Shown here: positions 1 through 7,849 of the stretch, one piece after another
How the letters are laid out: every line of letters begins with the position of its first letter
Position numbering within the stretch: the first letter of the stretch is position 1
Assembly (NCBI RefSeq): GCF_049701115.1
Contig: NZ_JBNATX010000003.1
Location: forward strand, 1 to 64,000
Direction: 5' to 3'
Origin: Thermoanaerobacter sp049701115
GTDB lineage: Bacteria; Bacillota; Thermoanaerobacteria; Thermoanaerobacterales; Thermoanaerobacteraceae
Length of the DNA: 64,000 bases
The notes under the pieces: generated by a model
Databases searched by the model: none
The model's input: the letters and a program-made list of their open reading frames with translations, nothing else
What the model was told of the DNA's origin: nothing
Made by a program: the position numbers and the translations under genes

Positions 1-45
1 GCCAATGATATATTAACACAGTATTTTCATATTGTCAAGCCCCGT

Positions 46-1161
46 TCAAAGGCAGATAAAAGGATCTTTCTGAACCTCACTCACAAATACCTCTATTTCG
101 TATCCTTGTTTTTGAGTTTCATCAATCAAATACTCGGCAATAAACCTAACGGCTATGTTTTCTGTGGCAAAATGCCCTGCATCAATCAAAGCCAAACCGA
201 GGTGCTGGGCTTCTACTGCATCGTGATAACCTATATCGGCAGTTATTAAGACGTCTGCTCCTCTCACAACAGCCTTATGAATCAGGCTTGCACCACTTCC
301 ACCACATACAGCAACTTTCCTTACCTTTTTCCCTAGGTCTCCCACTACTTTAAGAAACGGAGTCTTAAGTTTTGTTTTTACCTTCAAAGCCAAATCCTTT
401 AAAGTAGTCTCCTCAATAATCCCTATTCTCCCTAGCCCATACTCCTCCCGCAGATTCTCCATAGTATAGACATCATAAGCAACTTCCTCATACGGATGAA
501 CATTTAGCATAGCATTTATTACCTTGTCTAAGTATTTCTGCGGAACAACCGTTTCCAGTCTTATCTCTTCAACTCTCTTTAATTCTCCTATTTCCCCGAT
601 AAACGGGTTAGAACCTTCCAGAGGTTTAAAGGTTCCCGTACCTTCCACCTGAAAAGTAGAATCACTGTAATTCCCTATAAATCCTGCCCCTGCGCTGCAC
701 ATAGCATTTCTAACTACATCCTCATAGCCTTTAGGCACATACACAACGATTTTTCTATAAGCTTCTACGTATGTAACATCCAAAATTTCTCTCTCATAAA
801 CTCCCAACACGTTACACAATATGTCATTCATACCATTAGGCGCTATATCAAAAGAAGTATGAGCTGCATAAAGAGAAATATCGTGTTTAATGAGTCTCAT
901 AACAAGCTTACCCGTTGGTGTGTCGGATTTTACAGATTTTATAGATCTAAAAATCAAGGGATGGTGAGTGACAATCATATCTACTTTCTTTTCTATCGCT
1001 TCTTCTACTACCTCCTGAGTAGCATCAAGCGCTACCAATACTTTAGAAACATAATGCTCGGGGTCGCCTACAATCAAGCCTACATTGTCCCAATCTTGAG
1101 CAAATTTTTTTGGCGCAAGCCTATCCATCATTGAGACTATTGTCTGGCATTTTACCGCCAT
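46..1161 (-). CDS. Nif3-like dinuclear metal-center protein (YqfO type)
   Basis: This protein belongs to the Nif3/DUF34 family, ring-shaped hexamers with two metal ions per subunit, often labelled GTP cyclohydrolase I type 2 homologs; their cellular role is unsettled. The family signatures WDNVGL (about residue 24) and THHPLIF (about residue 65) and the C-terminal GGSGAS and DAGHFATE segments are visible. At 371 residues it is the long Bacillus-type form with an insert between the two Nif3 halves. I chose the ATG at 1159-1161 because GAGGTG lies seven bases upstream. It overlaps the end of trmK by about 40 bases, so the two are surely co-transcribed, the yqfN-yqfO arrangement known in Bacilli and Clostridia. 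Confidence 0.93.
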   Translation of the reverse strand: MAVKCQTIVSMMDRLAPKKFAQDWDNVGLIVGDPEHYVSKVLVALDATQEVVEEAIEKKVDMIVTHHPLIFRSIKSVKSDTPTGKLVMRLIKHDISLYAAHTSFDIAPNGMNDILCNVLGVYEREILDVTYVEAYRKIVVYVPKGYEDVVRNAMCSAGAGFIGNYSDSTFQVEGTGTFKPLEGSNPFIGEIGELKRVEEIRLETVVPQKYLDKVINAMLNVHPYEEVAYDVYTMENLREEYGLGRIGIIEETTLKDLALKVKTKLKTPFLKVVGDLGKKVRKVAVCGGSGASLIHKAVVRGADVLITADIGYHDAVEAQHLGLALIDAGHFATENIAVRFIAEYLIDETQKQGYEIEVFVSEVQKDPFICL

Positions 1162-1825
1162 AGCCCAACACCTCAAGCTTTTTTATTTTTTCCTCTAAAT
1201 CCTTTCTTTTAACATCTTCCGTTGGAAGTTTGTTCAAAATATTTTGTATCTTCTTTATTTTGTAAATTAAGTACTCTTTGAGAAGAGGATGACTATTTTC
1301 TACAAGTTTGGGTCCTATCTCATAATATACCTCATCTTTAATCTCCTGTCTACCATGTTCTGCTACTATAATTTCGTAAAACTTGTCTCTCTCTTTTACT
1401 AAGTCTTCTTCACAGATTTTATACCCTTCATAGAGTAAATATCTTCTCAATTTATCAGCGTCTTTCATAGGCTGAAAGATAAACCTTTTTATAGTCTTAG
1501 CTATCTCTTTTCCTTCTTCAAGAATCTTTATTATCAAAAGCCCCCCCATCCCAGCAATGATCGCGACTTCTACCTCATAAGCTTTCAAAACCTTTAATCC
1601 ATCCCCTAATCTGGTATCTATATTTTCTTTTAAACCCTCTTTTTCTATGTTCTCTATTGCCCTTTTAAGAGAACCCCAATTTAAATCGGTTGCTATCACC
1701 CGCTCTACAATTCCATTCTTAACCAGATAGATAGGTATAAAACCATGGTCAGTACCAATATCCGCTAACCTTACTCCTTTTGGAACATATTTTACAATAG
1801 TTTTCAATCGCTTTGTAAGCCTCAT
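1121..1825 (-). CDS. trmK: tRNA (adenine-22-N1) methyltransferase TrmK
   Basis: TrmK (YqfN) methylates N1 of A22 in the D-arm of some tRNAs, using S-adenosylmethionine. The SAM-binding motif I is clear near the N-terminus (VRLADIGTDHGFIP), followed by a conserved AIIAGMGG segment typical of this family, and a charged coiled-coil-like C-terminus. The start is the ATG at 1823-1825, which has GGGGGAT just upstream; the open frame extends further upstream only through a terminator hairpin. The predicted protein has 234 residues, normal for the family. It lies just downstream of two tRNA genes, which fits a tRNA-modifying role, and overlaps the Nif3-like gene. Confidence 0.93.
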   Translation of the reverse strand: MRLTKRLKTIVKYVPKGVRLADIGTDHGFIPIYLVKNGIVERVIATDLNWGSLKRAIENIEKEGLKENIDTRLGDGLKVLKAYEVEVAIIAGMGGLLIIKILEEGKEIAKTIKRFIFQPMKDADKLRRYLLYEGYKICEEDLVKERDKFYEIIVAEHGRQEIKDEVYYEIGPKLVENSHPLLKEYLIYKIKKIQNILNKLPTEDVKRKDLEEKIKKLEVLGYGGKMPDNSLNDG

Positions 1826-1840
1826 AAAATCCCCCAAAAT

Positions 1841-1879
1841 AAAAAAATAAAAAGCATTTGACAACCCCAAATGCTTTTT
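1841..1879 (-). terminator. Intrinsic terminator of the tRNA transcript
   Basis: A 12-bp stem (1849-1860 with 1868-1879, core AAGCATTTG/CAAATGCTT) is followed on the minus strand by a T-rich run. It sits between the last tRNA and trmK and should end the tRNA transcript. The next gene starts only 15 bases past the T-run. Confidence 0.85.
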
Positions 1880-1888
1880 AATCAAAGA

Positions 1889-1964
1889 TGGTGGGCCTTC
1901 AGGGATTCGAACCCCGGACCAATCGGTTATGAGCCGACCGCTCTGCCAGCTGAGCTAAAGGCCC
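1889..1964 (-). tRNA. tRNA with CAU anticodon (Ile2 or elongator Met)
   Basis: The minus strand folds into a complete 76-nt cloverleaf with encoded CCA: acceptor GGGCCTT/AAGGCCC, D-stem GCTC/GAGC, anticodon stem GTCGG/CCGAT with loop CTCATAA, and a TTCGAAT T-loop. The anticodon is CAT. C4 and C5 in the acceptor stem resemble the lysidine-modified Ile2 tRNAs I remember from E. coli and B. subtilis, so tRNA-Ile(k2CAU) is a little likelier than elongator Met. It is not an initiator, because acceptor position 1 is paired. Confidence 0.93.
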
Positions 1965-1970
1965 AAAAAG

Positions 1971-2045
<75 letters not shown>

Positions 2046-2059
2046 ATACGCTAATATTA

Positions 2060-2087
2060 ATTATAATGATTTTTGAGAGATTGTCAA
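2060..2087 (-). promoter_or_regulatory. Sigma-A promoter of the tRNA pair
   Basis: On the minus strand TTGACA (2082-2087) and TATAAT (2060-2065) are separated by 16 bases, with the predicted start a few bases before tRNA-Asn. Both hexamers are consensus, as expected for stable RNA genes. It lies between the rpoD stop codon and the tRNAs. Confidence 0.85.
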
Positions 2088-2098
2088 GAAGCCATTAA

Positions 2099-3178
2099 TT
2101 AATCAAGAAAATCTTTTAATTTCTTAGACCTTGAAGGATGTCTCAATTTCCTCAAAGCCTTCGCTTCAATTTGCCTTATTCTTTCTCTCGTTACATTAAA
2201 TTCCTTGCCGACTTCTTCAAGGGTTCTGGCTCGTCCATCATCAAGACCAAATCTCAGCCTTAAAACCTTCTCTTCCCTTGGGGTCAGCGTATCTAAAACA
2301 TCCATGAGCTGTTCTTTTAGCATGGTATAAGCAGCAGCTTCTGCGGGAGCTGGCGCATCCTCATCGGGTATAAAATCTCCCAAGTGACTATCTTCTTCTT
2401 CCCCTATAGGAGTCTCTAATGAAACTGGTTCTTGAGCTATTTTAAGAATTTCTCTTACCTTTTCTTCAGGCATCCCCATTTCTTTTGCCAGCTCTTCAGG
2501 CGTAGGTTCACGCCCTAACTCTTGAAGTAGCTGTCTCTGCACCCTTATGAGTTTGTTTATGGTTTCTACCATGTGCACAGGGATTCTTATCGTCCTAGCT
2601 TGATCGGCTATGGCTCTCGTTATAGCTTGCCTGATCCACCAAGTTGCATAAGTGCTGAATTTGTAGCCTTTCCTGTAGTCGAATTTTTCCACGGCTTTCA
2701 AAAGCCCAAGATTACCTTCCTGGATAAGATCTAAAAACAGCATCCCACGTCCCACATATCTTTTTGCTATACTTACCACAAGTCTTAAATTAGCCTCTAT
2801 GAGGCGTTTCTTTGCTTCTTCATCTCCCTGCTCTATCCTTTTTGCCAGTTCTATTTCCTCTTCCGGGGTGAGTAGAGGTATTTTCCCAATTTCCTTCAAG
2901 TACATTCTTACAGGATCATCTATGCTGACACCCTCAGGAAGAGAAAGGTCATCCAAATTAAGGTCTTCTTCAGATATTTCTTCCTGACGAGGTTCATCTC
3001 CTACTATCTCTATCCCCATATCCTCAAAAGTATCATATACTTTTTCTATCTGGTCGGGATTCAAATCTATATCCTCAAGGGAATCCATTATTTCGTTGTA
3101 AGTCAACATTCCAGTTTTTCTTCCTTTATTTATGAGCTCATTAATGGCTTCTCTTGCTAATTCCTCATGGTTACTCAT
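2099..3178 (-). CDS. rpoD: RNA polymerase primary sigma factor RpoD (SigA)
   Basis: This is the housekeeping sigma factor of RNA polymerase. Region 1.2 starts at about residue 88 (DPVRMYLKEIG), region 2 with the -10 recognition helix spans roughly 127-200 (FSTYATWWIRQAITRAI), and region 4 with the -35 helix-turn-helix is the last 62 residues (VTRERIRQIEAKALRKLR). The N-terminal region 1.1 is short, as in Bacillus SigA. I chose the ATG at 3176-3178, since AGGGAGGGG lies six bases upstream; this gives 359 residues. It follows dnaG by 13 bases, the classic dnaG-sigA macromolecular synthesis operon, and inherits its sigma-H-type promoters. Confidence 0.98.
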   Translation of the reverse strand: MSNHEELAREAINELINKGRKTGMLTYNEIMDSLEDIDLNPDQIEKVYDTFEDMGIEIVGDEPRQEEISEEDLNLDDLSLPEGVSIDDPVRMYLKEIGKIPLLTPEEEIELAKRIEQGDEEAKKRLIEANLRLVVSIAKRYVGRGMLFLDLIQEGNLGLLKAVEKFDYRKGYKFSTYATWWIRQAITRAIADQARTIRIPVHMVETINKLIRVQRQLLQELGREPTPEELAKEMGMPEEKVREILKIAQEPVSLETPIGEEEDSHLGDFIPDEDAPAPAEAAAYTMLKEQLMDVLDTLTPREEKVLRLRFGLDDGRARTLEEVGKEFNVTRERIRQIEAKALRKLRHPSRSKKLKDFLD

Positions 3179-3191
3179 AAACATCCCCTCC

Positions 3192-4994
3192 CTATGGGTT
3201 CCTCTCTTTCTGTCCATCTTTTATCTTAAGCATCTCCTTTTCACAATTTTGAAGTTCAAGAAGCAATTCTCTTTCTCTTTCTATATCTCCCAGAAGATGA
3301 GCATTCAGTATTTCTTTTCTTATTTCTTCTCTTTTTCGTTCAAGATTGTTTAACAAAATTTTCTGAAGGATATCCTCCAGCATCTTAGAAATATCTTCCG
3401 CTTCAAAAAGAGCTTTAGCTATATCATTAAAATCTGAAAGCAACCCATCTTCTTCCTGAATAAGATATATTATATCTTTTATTTGAACTTGTTTTCCTCC
3501 TTCTAAATTTGACGTTATTTCCTTAAAAATAGTTCTCAATTTTTCTTCCTGAAACATTTCCGGCTTTATAACATCTTTTATCCTATGATATATCTCATTG
3601 TCGTGTAGTATTAAAGCAATTAAGTACTTTTCTGGTGATATTTTACTGCTACTGTATATATTATGCCTTATATTGCCAGTCCTATACATAAATTTTTGCT
3701 TTTTTTCAACTTCTATCTTGACAAATCGGTCAACCTCTGCTCTAATAGCATTTTCAGGTATTTGAACAGTTTTAGCCACAGTGCTAATGTAAATTTCTCT
3801 CTTTACCTCATCAGAAATTTTTGCTATTTCGGTTGCAATTTTTTTAACATATATTATTCTATCTTCAACTTTTTCAAAGTCAAGACCTTTTTTGAAAATT
3901 TTCGACTTAAATTCTATTAAACTTTCAGCATTTTCAACAAGCCTTATAAAAGCTTCGCTTCCTTCTTTTTTAACAAATTCGTCTGGGTCTTTCCCTTCAG
4001 GTATGCTCAGCACTTTTATATTTATATTCAATTTTTCTAAAATGTCAAGCCCTCTCAAAGTAGCATTAATCCCGGCCTCATCGGCGTCATAAGCAATTAC
4101 AACATTTTTCTTATACCTTTTTATAAGTCTTGCCTGTTCTTCGGTCAAAGCAGTCCCTAAAGAAGCAACAGCACAATCAATGCCTGCCTGATGAAGAGAG
4201 ATTGCATCCATATATCCTTCTACTATTATAAATTTATCCTCCCGAGTTTTCTTAGCAAAATTTAGGGCAAAAAGCGTTTTCCCTTTTTTGAAAACCTCTG
4301 TCTCAGGCGTATTTAGGTATTTAGGCAAAGAATCATCAAGTGCTCGCCCACCAAAGCCTATGATATTACCCCTTGCATCGATAATCGGAAACATTACTCT
4401 ATTTTTGAATCTATCATGGTATTTACCACTTTTATAAACCACAAGCCCTGCTTTGCTTAAAAAATTTTCTTTATATCCTTTTCCTTTTAGGAAATTAAGA
4501 AGGTCATCATTTAAAGAGGCATAGCCTATTCCAAATTTTTTTATTGTAGTACTTTTAAGTCCTCTCTCCTTTAAATATTCTAAAGCCCTGACTCCTTCTT
4601 CCGAAAAGAGTTGACGATGAAAAAACAAAGCAGCTATCTTATTTACTCTATATATTTCTTCAATTATTCTTTTTTTCCTCGTTTCTTCTTCACTCAAATC
4701 CACTTCTTCTAAAGGAATGCCTGCTCTCTCAGCCAAAAATTCAATAGCTTCTTTAAAGCTTAAATTTTCGATATTCATTATAAAAGTCACTACATTCCCA
4801 CTTGCATTACAACCAAAACAATGGTATACTTGTTTGGTAGGACTTACCATAAAAGAGGGTGTTTTTTCTCTGTGAAATGGACAAAGTCCCTTGAATTCTT
4901 TCCCTGCTCTTTTAAGGTCCACATATTCAGAAATCACATCTACAATGTCATTAGCCTCTATCACCTTCTCAATAGACTCTCTCGTATAAGCCAT
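3192..4994 (-). CDS. dnaG: DNA primase DnaG
   Basis: DnaG makes the RNA primers for chromosome replication. The N-terminal zinc ribbon has C38, H41, C59 and C62 (CPFH...CFGC). The catalytic TOPRIM core follows, with the acidic motif VEGYMD near residue 260 and the YDADEAG motif near 305. The C-terminal third should contact the DnaB helicase. The ATG at 4992-4994 is preferred because AGGTGA precedes it at normal spacing; a GTG three codons upstream lies inside that site. The predicted length is 600 residues, normal for the family. Two sigma-H-type promoters lie directly upstream, just beyond the dgt stop codon. Confidence 0.98.
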   Translation of the reverse strand: MAYTRESIEKVIEANDIVDVISEYVDLKRAGKEFKGLCPFHREKTPSFMVSPTKQVYHCFGCNASGNVVTFIMNIENLSFKEAIEFLAERAGIPLEEVDLSEEETRKKRIIEEIYRVNKIAALFFHRQLFSEEGVRALEYLKERGLKSTTIKKFGIGYASLNDDLLNFLKGKGYKENFLSKAGLVVYKSGKYHDRFKNRVMFPIIDARGNIIGFGGRALDDSLPKYLNTPETEVFKKGKTLFALNFAKKTREDKFIIVEGYMDAISLHQAGIDCAVASLGTALTEEQARLIKRYKKNVVIAYDADEAGINATLRGLDILEKLNINIKVLSIPEGKDPDEFVKKEGSEAFIRLVENAESLIEFKSKIFKKGLDFEKVEDRIIYVKKIATEIAKISDEVKREIYISTVAKTVQIPENAIRAEVDRFVKIEVEKKQKFMYRTGNIRHNIYSSSKISPEKYLIALILHDNEIYHRIKDVIKPEMFQEEKLRTIFKEITSNLEGGKQVQIKDIIYLIQEEDGLLSDFNDIAKALFEAEDISKMLEDILQKILLNNLERKREEIRKEILNAHLLGDIERERELLLELQNCEKEMLKIKDGQKERNP

Positions 4995-5012
4995 TAATAT
5001 CACCTAATTATT

Positions 5013-5041
5013 CTATTCGACAGAAACTGTTAAATTCCTCT
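5013..5041 (-). promoter_or_regulatory. Proximal sigma-H-type promoter of dnaG-rpoD
   Basis: On the minus strand AGAGGAATT (5033-5041) and GTCGAATAG (5013-5021) are separated by 11 bases. They match the Bacillus sigma-H consensus RNAGGAWWW-N11/12-RNNGAATWW at 17 of 18 positions. The predicted start falls only a few bases before the dnaG ribosome-binding site. The -10 element also contains TGTCGAA, which equals a Spo0A box, so the motif has two possible readings. Confidence 0.65.
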
Positions 5042-5059
5042 TTTTATGACGTCCAATAT

Positions 5060-5088
5060 ATATTCGACAAAAAATTAAAAAATCCTTC
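5060..5088 (-). promoter_or_regulatory. Distal sigma-H-type promoter of dnaG-rpoD
   Basis: On the minus strand GAAGGATTT (5080-5088) and GTCGAATAT (5060-5068) are separated by 11 bases and match the Bacillus sigma-H consensus at every defined position. It begins right after the dgt stop codon. The B. subtilis sigA operon is also known to have a sigma-H promoter. Confidence 0.75.
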
Positions 5089-5090
5089 TT

Positions 5091-6110
5091 CTATAAGTCA
5101 AAAATATTTTGCTCAAACCAAGGACTGGGTAAAAAGATCTCCTTATATTTCAAAAGGGCATATTTATCTGTCATCCCTGCAATGTAGTCAGCCACAGCCC
5201 TCTCCCTTCCATAAATTTCGGCAAGTCTTATAAACTCTTTAGGCATTTTATCTACATTGTCATAAAAATAATAAAAGAGCTGCTCGACGACCCTTTTTGC
5301 CTTTTCTTCGTCTTTTTTAGCTTTTGAACCAATATATACCTTCTCAAAAAGGAAAGCCCTTAACTGATATGTAGCTTCATATATTTCCCTACTCATAGAA
5401 ATCTCAGGCTTCCCTATACTGTTGTAAATCACATCTTTTACCATAGTATCTATTCTCTTCCCGTGTTTATCACCCAAAATAGCTATCAAATCTTTGGGCA
5501 AGTCCTCGGGTTTTAGCACTCTGCCTCTTATAGCATCATCTATATCGTGATTTATATAAGCTATCTTGTCGGAAATCTGCACTACTTGTCCCTCTAAAGT
5601 AGCAGGCTTTCCACCTGTAGAATGGTTTAATATCCCATCCTTCACTTCCCAGGTGAGATTAAGCCCCTTACCATCATTTTCTAAAACCTCCACTACCCTT
5701 ATACTTTGCTCGCTGTGTCTGAACCCATTTTTTAGTAGTTTATTTAAAACTTCTTCACCGGAATGCCCAAAAGGGGTATGCCCTAAATCATGTCCTAAGG
5801 CAATCGCTTCAGTTAAGTCTTCATTCAGCCTTAAAGCCCTTGCTATTGTACGGGCAATTTGTGCTACTTCCAACGTGTGGGTAAGCCTTGTCCTGTAGTG
5901 GTCTCCTTCTGGAGAAATAAAAACCTGAGTCTTATGGCTTAACCTCCTAAAAGCTTTGCTGTGAATTATTCTATCTCTATCCCTTTGAAAATCAGTCCTT
6001 ATATCACATTTTTCCTCTTCTCTGGCTCTACCCCGACTTTCCCTGCTTTTCGCAGCATATGGAGAAAGGAGCTTATATTCCAGCTCCTCTGTAATTTCTC
6101 TGATTTTCAT
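5091..6110 (-). CDS. dgt: dGTPase-like HD-domain triphosphohydrolase
   Basis: This HD-superfamily enzyme probably splits dNTPs into nucleoside and tripolyphosphate, controlling the DNA precursor pool. The metal-binding HD signature is clear: RLTHTLEVAQIAR followed by HDLGHTPFGHSGEE, with a later D in KIAYINHDIDD. The N-terminus carries the family segment QRDRDRIIHSKAFRRLSHKTQVF. The start at 6108-6110 (MKIREITEEL) follows a GGTGG site and gives 339 residues, the dgt type 2 length. The extra upstream codons lie in the secG terminator and are not coding. It precedes dnaG but is separated from it by two promoters. Confidence 0.92.
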   Translation of the reverse strand: MKIREITEELEYKLLSPYAAKSRESRGRAREEEKCDIRTDFQRDRDRIIHSKAFRRLSHKTQVFISPEGDHYRTRLTHTLEVAQIARTIARALRLNEDLTEAIALGHDLGHTPFGHSGEEVLNKLLKNGFRHSEQSIRVVEVLENDGKGLNLTWEVKDGILNHSTGGKPATLEGQVVQISDKIAYINHDIDDAIRGRVLKPEDLPKDLIAILGDKHGKRIDTMVKDVIYNSIGKPEISMSREIYEATYQLRAFLFEKVYIGSKAKKDEEKAKRVVEQLFYYFYDNVDKMPKEFIRLAEIYGRERAVADYIAGMTDKYALLKYKEIFLPSPWFEQNIFDL

Positions 6111-6133
6111 CTGACCACCCGGCCTTTTTAATA

Positions 6134-6165
6134 GTAAAAATAAAAACCCGTAAAAGGGTTTTTTC
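6134..6165 (-). terminator. Terminator of secG
   Basis: On the minus strand the stem AAAACCC/GGGTTTT with a short loop is followed by a TTTTTATTTTT run, directly after the secG stop codon. It lies within the spurious N-terminal extension of the dgt reading frame. Confidence 0.85.
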
Positions 6166-6170
6166 ATCGT

Positions 6171-6410
6171 TTATCTTGCCATTAATATTGTAAGTATTAT
6201 CGATAATACTATAAAAAGTGTAGCACCGATTACTGTAAGTCTCTCTAGGGTACCCTCCAAAGTCCTCGCCTTGTGTTTACCAAAGAAGGTTTCAGCACCG
6301 CCTGCAATTACTCCAGAAATACCAGCGCTTTTCCCTTTTTGCAAAAGCACCATCACTATTAAGAATATACTAACCAACACTTGTATAACCATAAGCACCG
6401 TTGTAAGCAT
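6171..6410 (-). CDS. secG: Preprotein translocase subunit SecG
   Basis: SecG is the small accessory subunit of the SecYEG protein-export channel. The 79 residues show two transmembrane helices (about 4-24 and 56-77) joined by the diagnostic loop LLQKGKSAGISGVIAGGAETFFG. A GAGGCGGTG ribosome site precedes the ATG. It has its own promoter and a terminator on each side, so it is a single-gene unit placed between eno and dgt. In many Firmicutes secG follows the eno region, as here. Confidence 0.96.
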   Translation of the reverse strand: MLTTVLMVIQVLVSIFLIVMVLLQKGKSAGISGVIAGGAETFFGKHKARTLEGTLERLTVIGATLFIVLSIILTILMAR

Positions 6411-6460
6411 ATATACACCGCCTCACTTAAAATTTTAAAACCCACAATGCCACAGTATAT

Positions 6461-6489
6461 ATTATACAAGTACATCTTTTGCAAATCAA
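6461..6489 (-). promoter_or_regulatory. Sigma-A promoter of secG
   Basis: On the minus strand TTGATT (6484-6489) and TATAAT (6461-6466) are separated by 17 bases, about 50 bases before the secG start codon. Confidence 0.7.
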
Positions 6490-6499
6490 GAGGAAATTT

Positions 6500-6530
6500 A
6501 GAAAAGGGGACGCGGAAAGTCCCCTTTAAA
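6500..6530 (-). terminator. Terminator of the glycolytic operon
   Basis: The stem AAAGGGGAC/GTCCCCTTT (6503-6511 with 6519-6527) lies immediately after the eno stop codon on the minus strand. The T content after the stem is moderate, so termination may be partial. Confidence 0.75.
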
Positions 6531-6534
6531 CTTT

Positions 6535-7824
6535 TTATTTTCTGATGTTGTAAAAAGCATTTTTCCCAAGATATTGAGCCATACTTCCCAACGCTTCTTC
6601 TATCCTTAGCAATTGGTTGTATTTTGCAACTCTATCGGTCCTCGCTGGAGCACCAGTCTTAATCTGCCCCGCATTTACTGCTACCACTAAATCAGCTATT
6701 GTTGTATCTTCTGTTTCACCTGACCGATGGGATACAATCGTTGTATAGCCAGCTCTTTTTGCCATTTCAATAGCATCCAGTGTCTCTGTTAAAGTTCCTA
6801 TCTGATTGAGTTTTATTAGTATTGAATTTGCAACTCCCATATTAATTCCTTTTGAAAGTCTTTCTGTATTGGTTACAAAAAGGTCATCTCCTACTAATTG
6901 CACCTTTTTGCCCAATCTTTCAGTTAAGAGCTTCCATCCATTCCAGTCTTCTTCTGCAAGCCCATCTTCGATAGAAACAATAGGATATTTGCTGACAAGC
7001 TGCTCCCAGAACTCTATCATTTCTTCAGAAGTTCTTACAATTCCCTCTCCTTCAAAATGGTATTTCCCATCTTCTTTGTACATTTCAGTAGCCGCAGCAT
7101 CTAAAGCCAATGCTATGTCTTCCCCAGGTACATATCCGGCTTTTTCTATAGCCTCAAGTATTACTTTAATTGCCTCTTCATTCGATGTAAGGTTAGGTGC
7201 AAAACCTCCCTCATCGCCAATCGTAGTCCCCAATCCTTTGGAATGAAGCACATTTTTTAGATTATGATAGACTTCCGAACACATTCTTAAAGCTTCTTTA
7301 AAATTTGGGGCTCCTATAGGCATAATCATGAACTCTTGAATGTCCACATTATTGTCAGCATGCTTCCCACCGTTTAGTATGTTCATCATTGGAACAGGAA
7401 GCGTTTTAGCATTTACACCTCCTAAATACTGGTACAAAGGAAGCCCCAACTCTTCTGCTGCTGCCTTTGCGACTGCTAAAGAAACACCTAAAATAGCATT
7501 TGCTCCTAATTTGCTTTTATTAGGTGTTCCATCCAGTTCAATCATAGCTTTATCAATTGCTACCTGGTCTTGTGCCTCCATCCCAATTAATTCTGGCGCA
7601 ATAATGTCATTTACATTCTGTACTGCTTTTAGTACGCCTTTTCCTAAGTATCTTGACTTATCTCCATCTCTTAATTCAATTGCTTCAAAAGCTCCAGTAG
7701 AAGCCCCAGACGGTACGGCAGCTCTTCCCACTGCACCACTGTCTAATTCAACTTCTACCTCAATCGTAGGATTGCCACGAGAATCTAATATTTCCCTCGC
7801 ATAAATATCAATAATTGATGACAT
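6535..7824 (-). CDS. eno: Enolase
   Basis: Enolase converts 2-phosphoglycerate to phosphoenolpyruvate. All family landmarks are present: the N-terminal AREILDSRGNPT, the SGASTG loop, the metal ligands in VSIEDGLAEEDW and LVGDDLFVTN, the catalytic lysine in ILIKLNQIGT, and SHRSGETED near the C-terminus. The 429 residues are the normal bacterial length. A GGGGAAG ribosome site precedes the ATG. It is the last gene of the cggR operon, 25 bases after tpiA. In B. subtilis a phosphoglycerate mutase gene lies between tpiA and eno; here it is missing. Confidence 0.99.
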   Translation of the reverse strand: MSSIIDIYAREILDSRGNPTIEVEVELDSGAVGRAAVPSGASTGAFEAIELRDGDKSRYLGKGVLKAVQNVNDIIAPELIGMEAQDQVAIDKAMIELDGTPNKSKLGANAILGVSLAVAKAAAEELGLPLYQYLGGVNAKTLPVPMMNILNGGKHADNNVDIQEFMIMPIGAPNFKEALRMCSEVYHNLKNVLHSKGLGTTIGDEGGFAPNLTSNEEAIKVILEAIEKAGYVPGEDIALALDAAATEMYKEDGKYHFEGEGIVRTSEEMIEFWEQLVSKYPIVSIEDGLAEEDWNGWKLLTERLGKKVQLVGDDLFVTNTERLSKGINMGVANSILIKLNQIGTLTETLDAIEMAKRAGYTTIVSHRSGETEDTTIADLVVAVNAGQIKTGAPARTDRVAKYNQLLRIEEALGSMAQYLGKNAFYNIRK

Positions 7825-7849
7825 GCCACTTCCCCTTTCTATGTAAAAT

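Noticed and set aside
5016..5069. Spo0A boxes as the only reading of TGTCGAA before dnaG
   Set aside because: Both copies lie exactly at the -10 of sigma-H-type promoters with matching AGGA elements, which explains more of the sequence.
6806..7246. Long plus-strand reading frame opposite enolase
   Set aside because: It is an antisense shadow of a highly conserved gene, with Ser/Pro-rich low-complexity content and no ribosome site.
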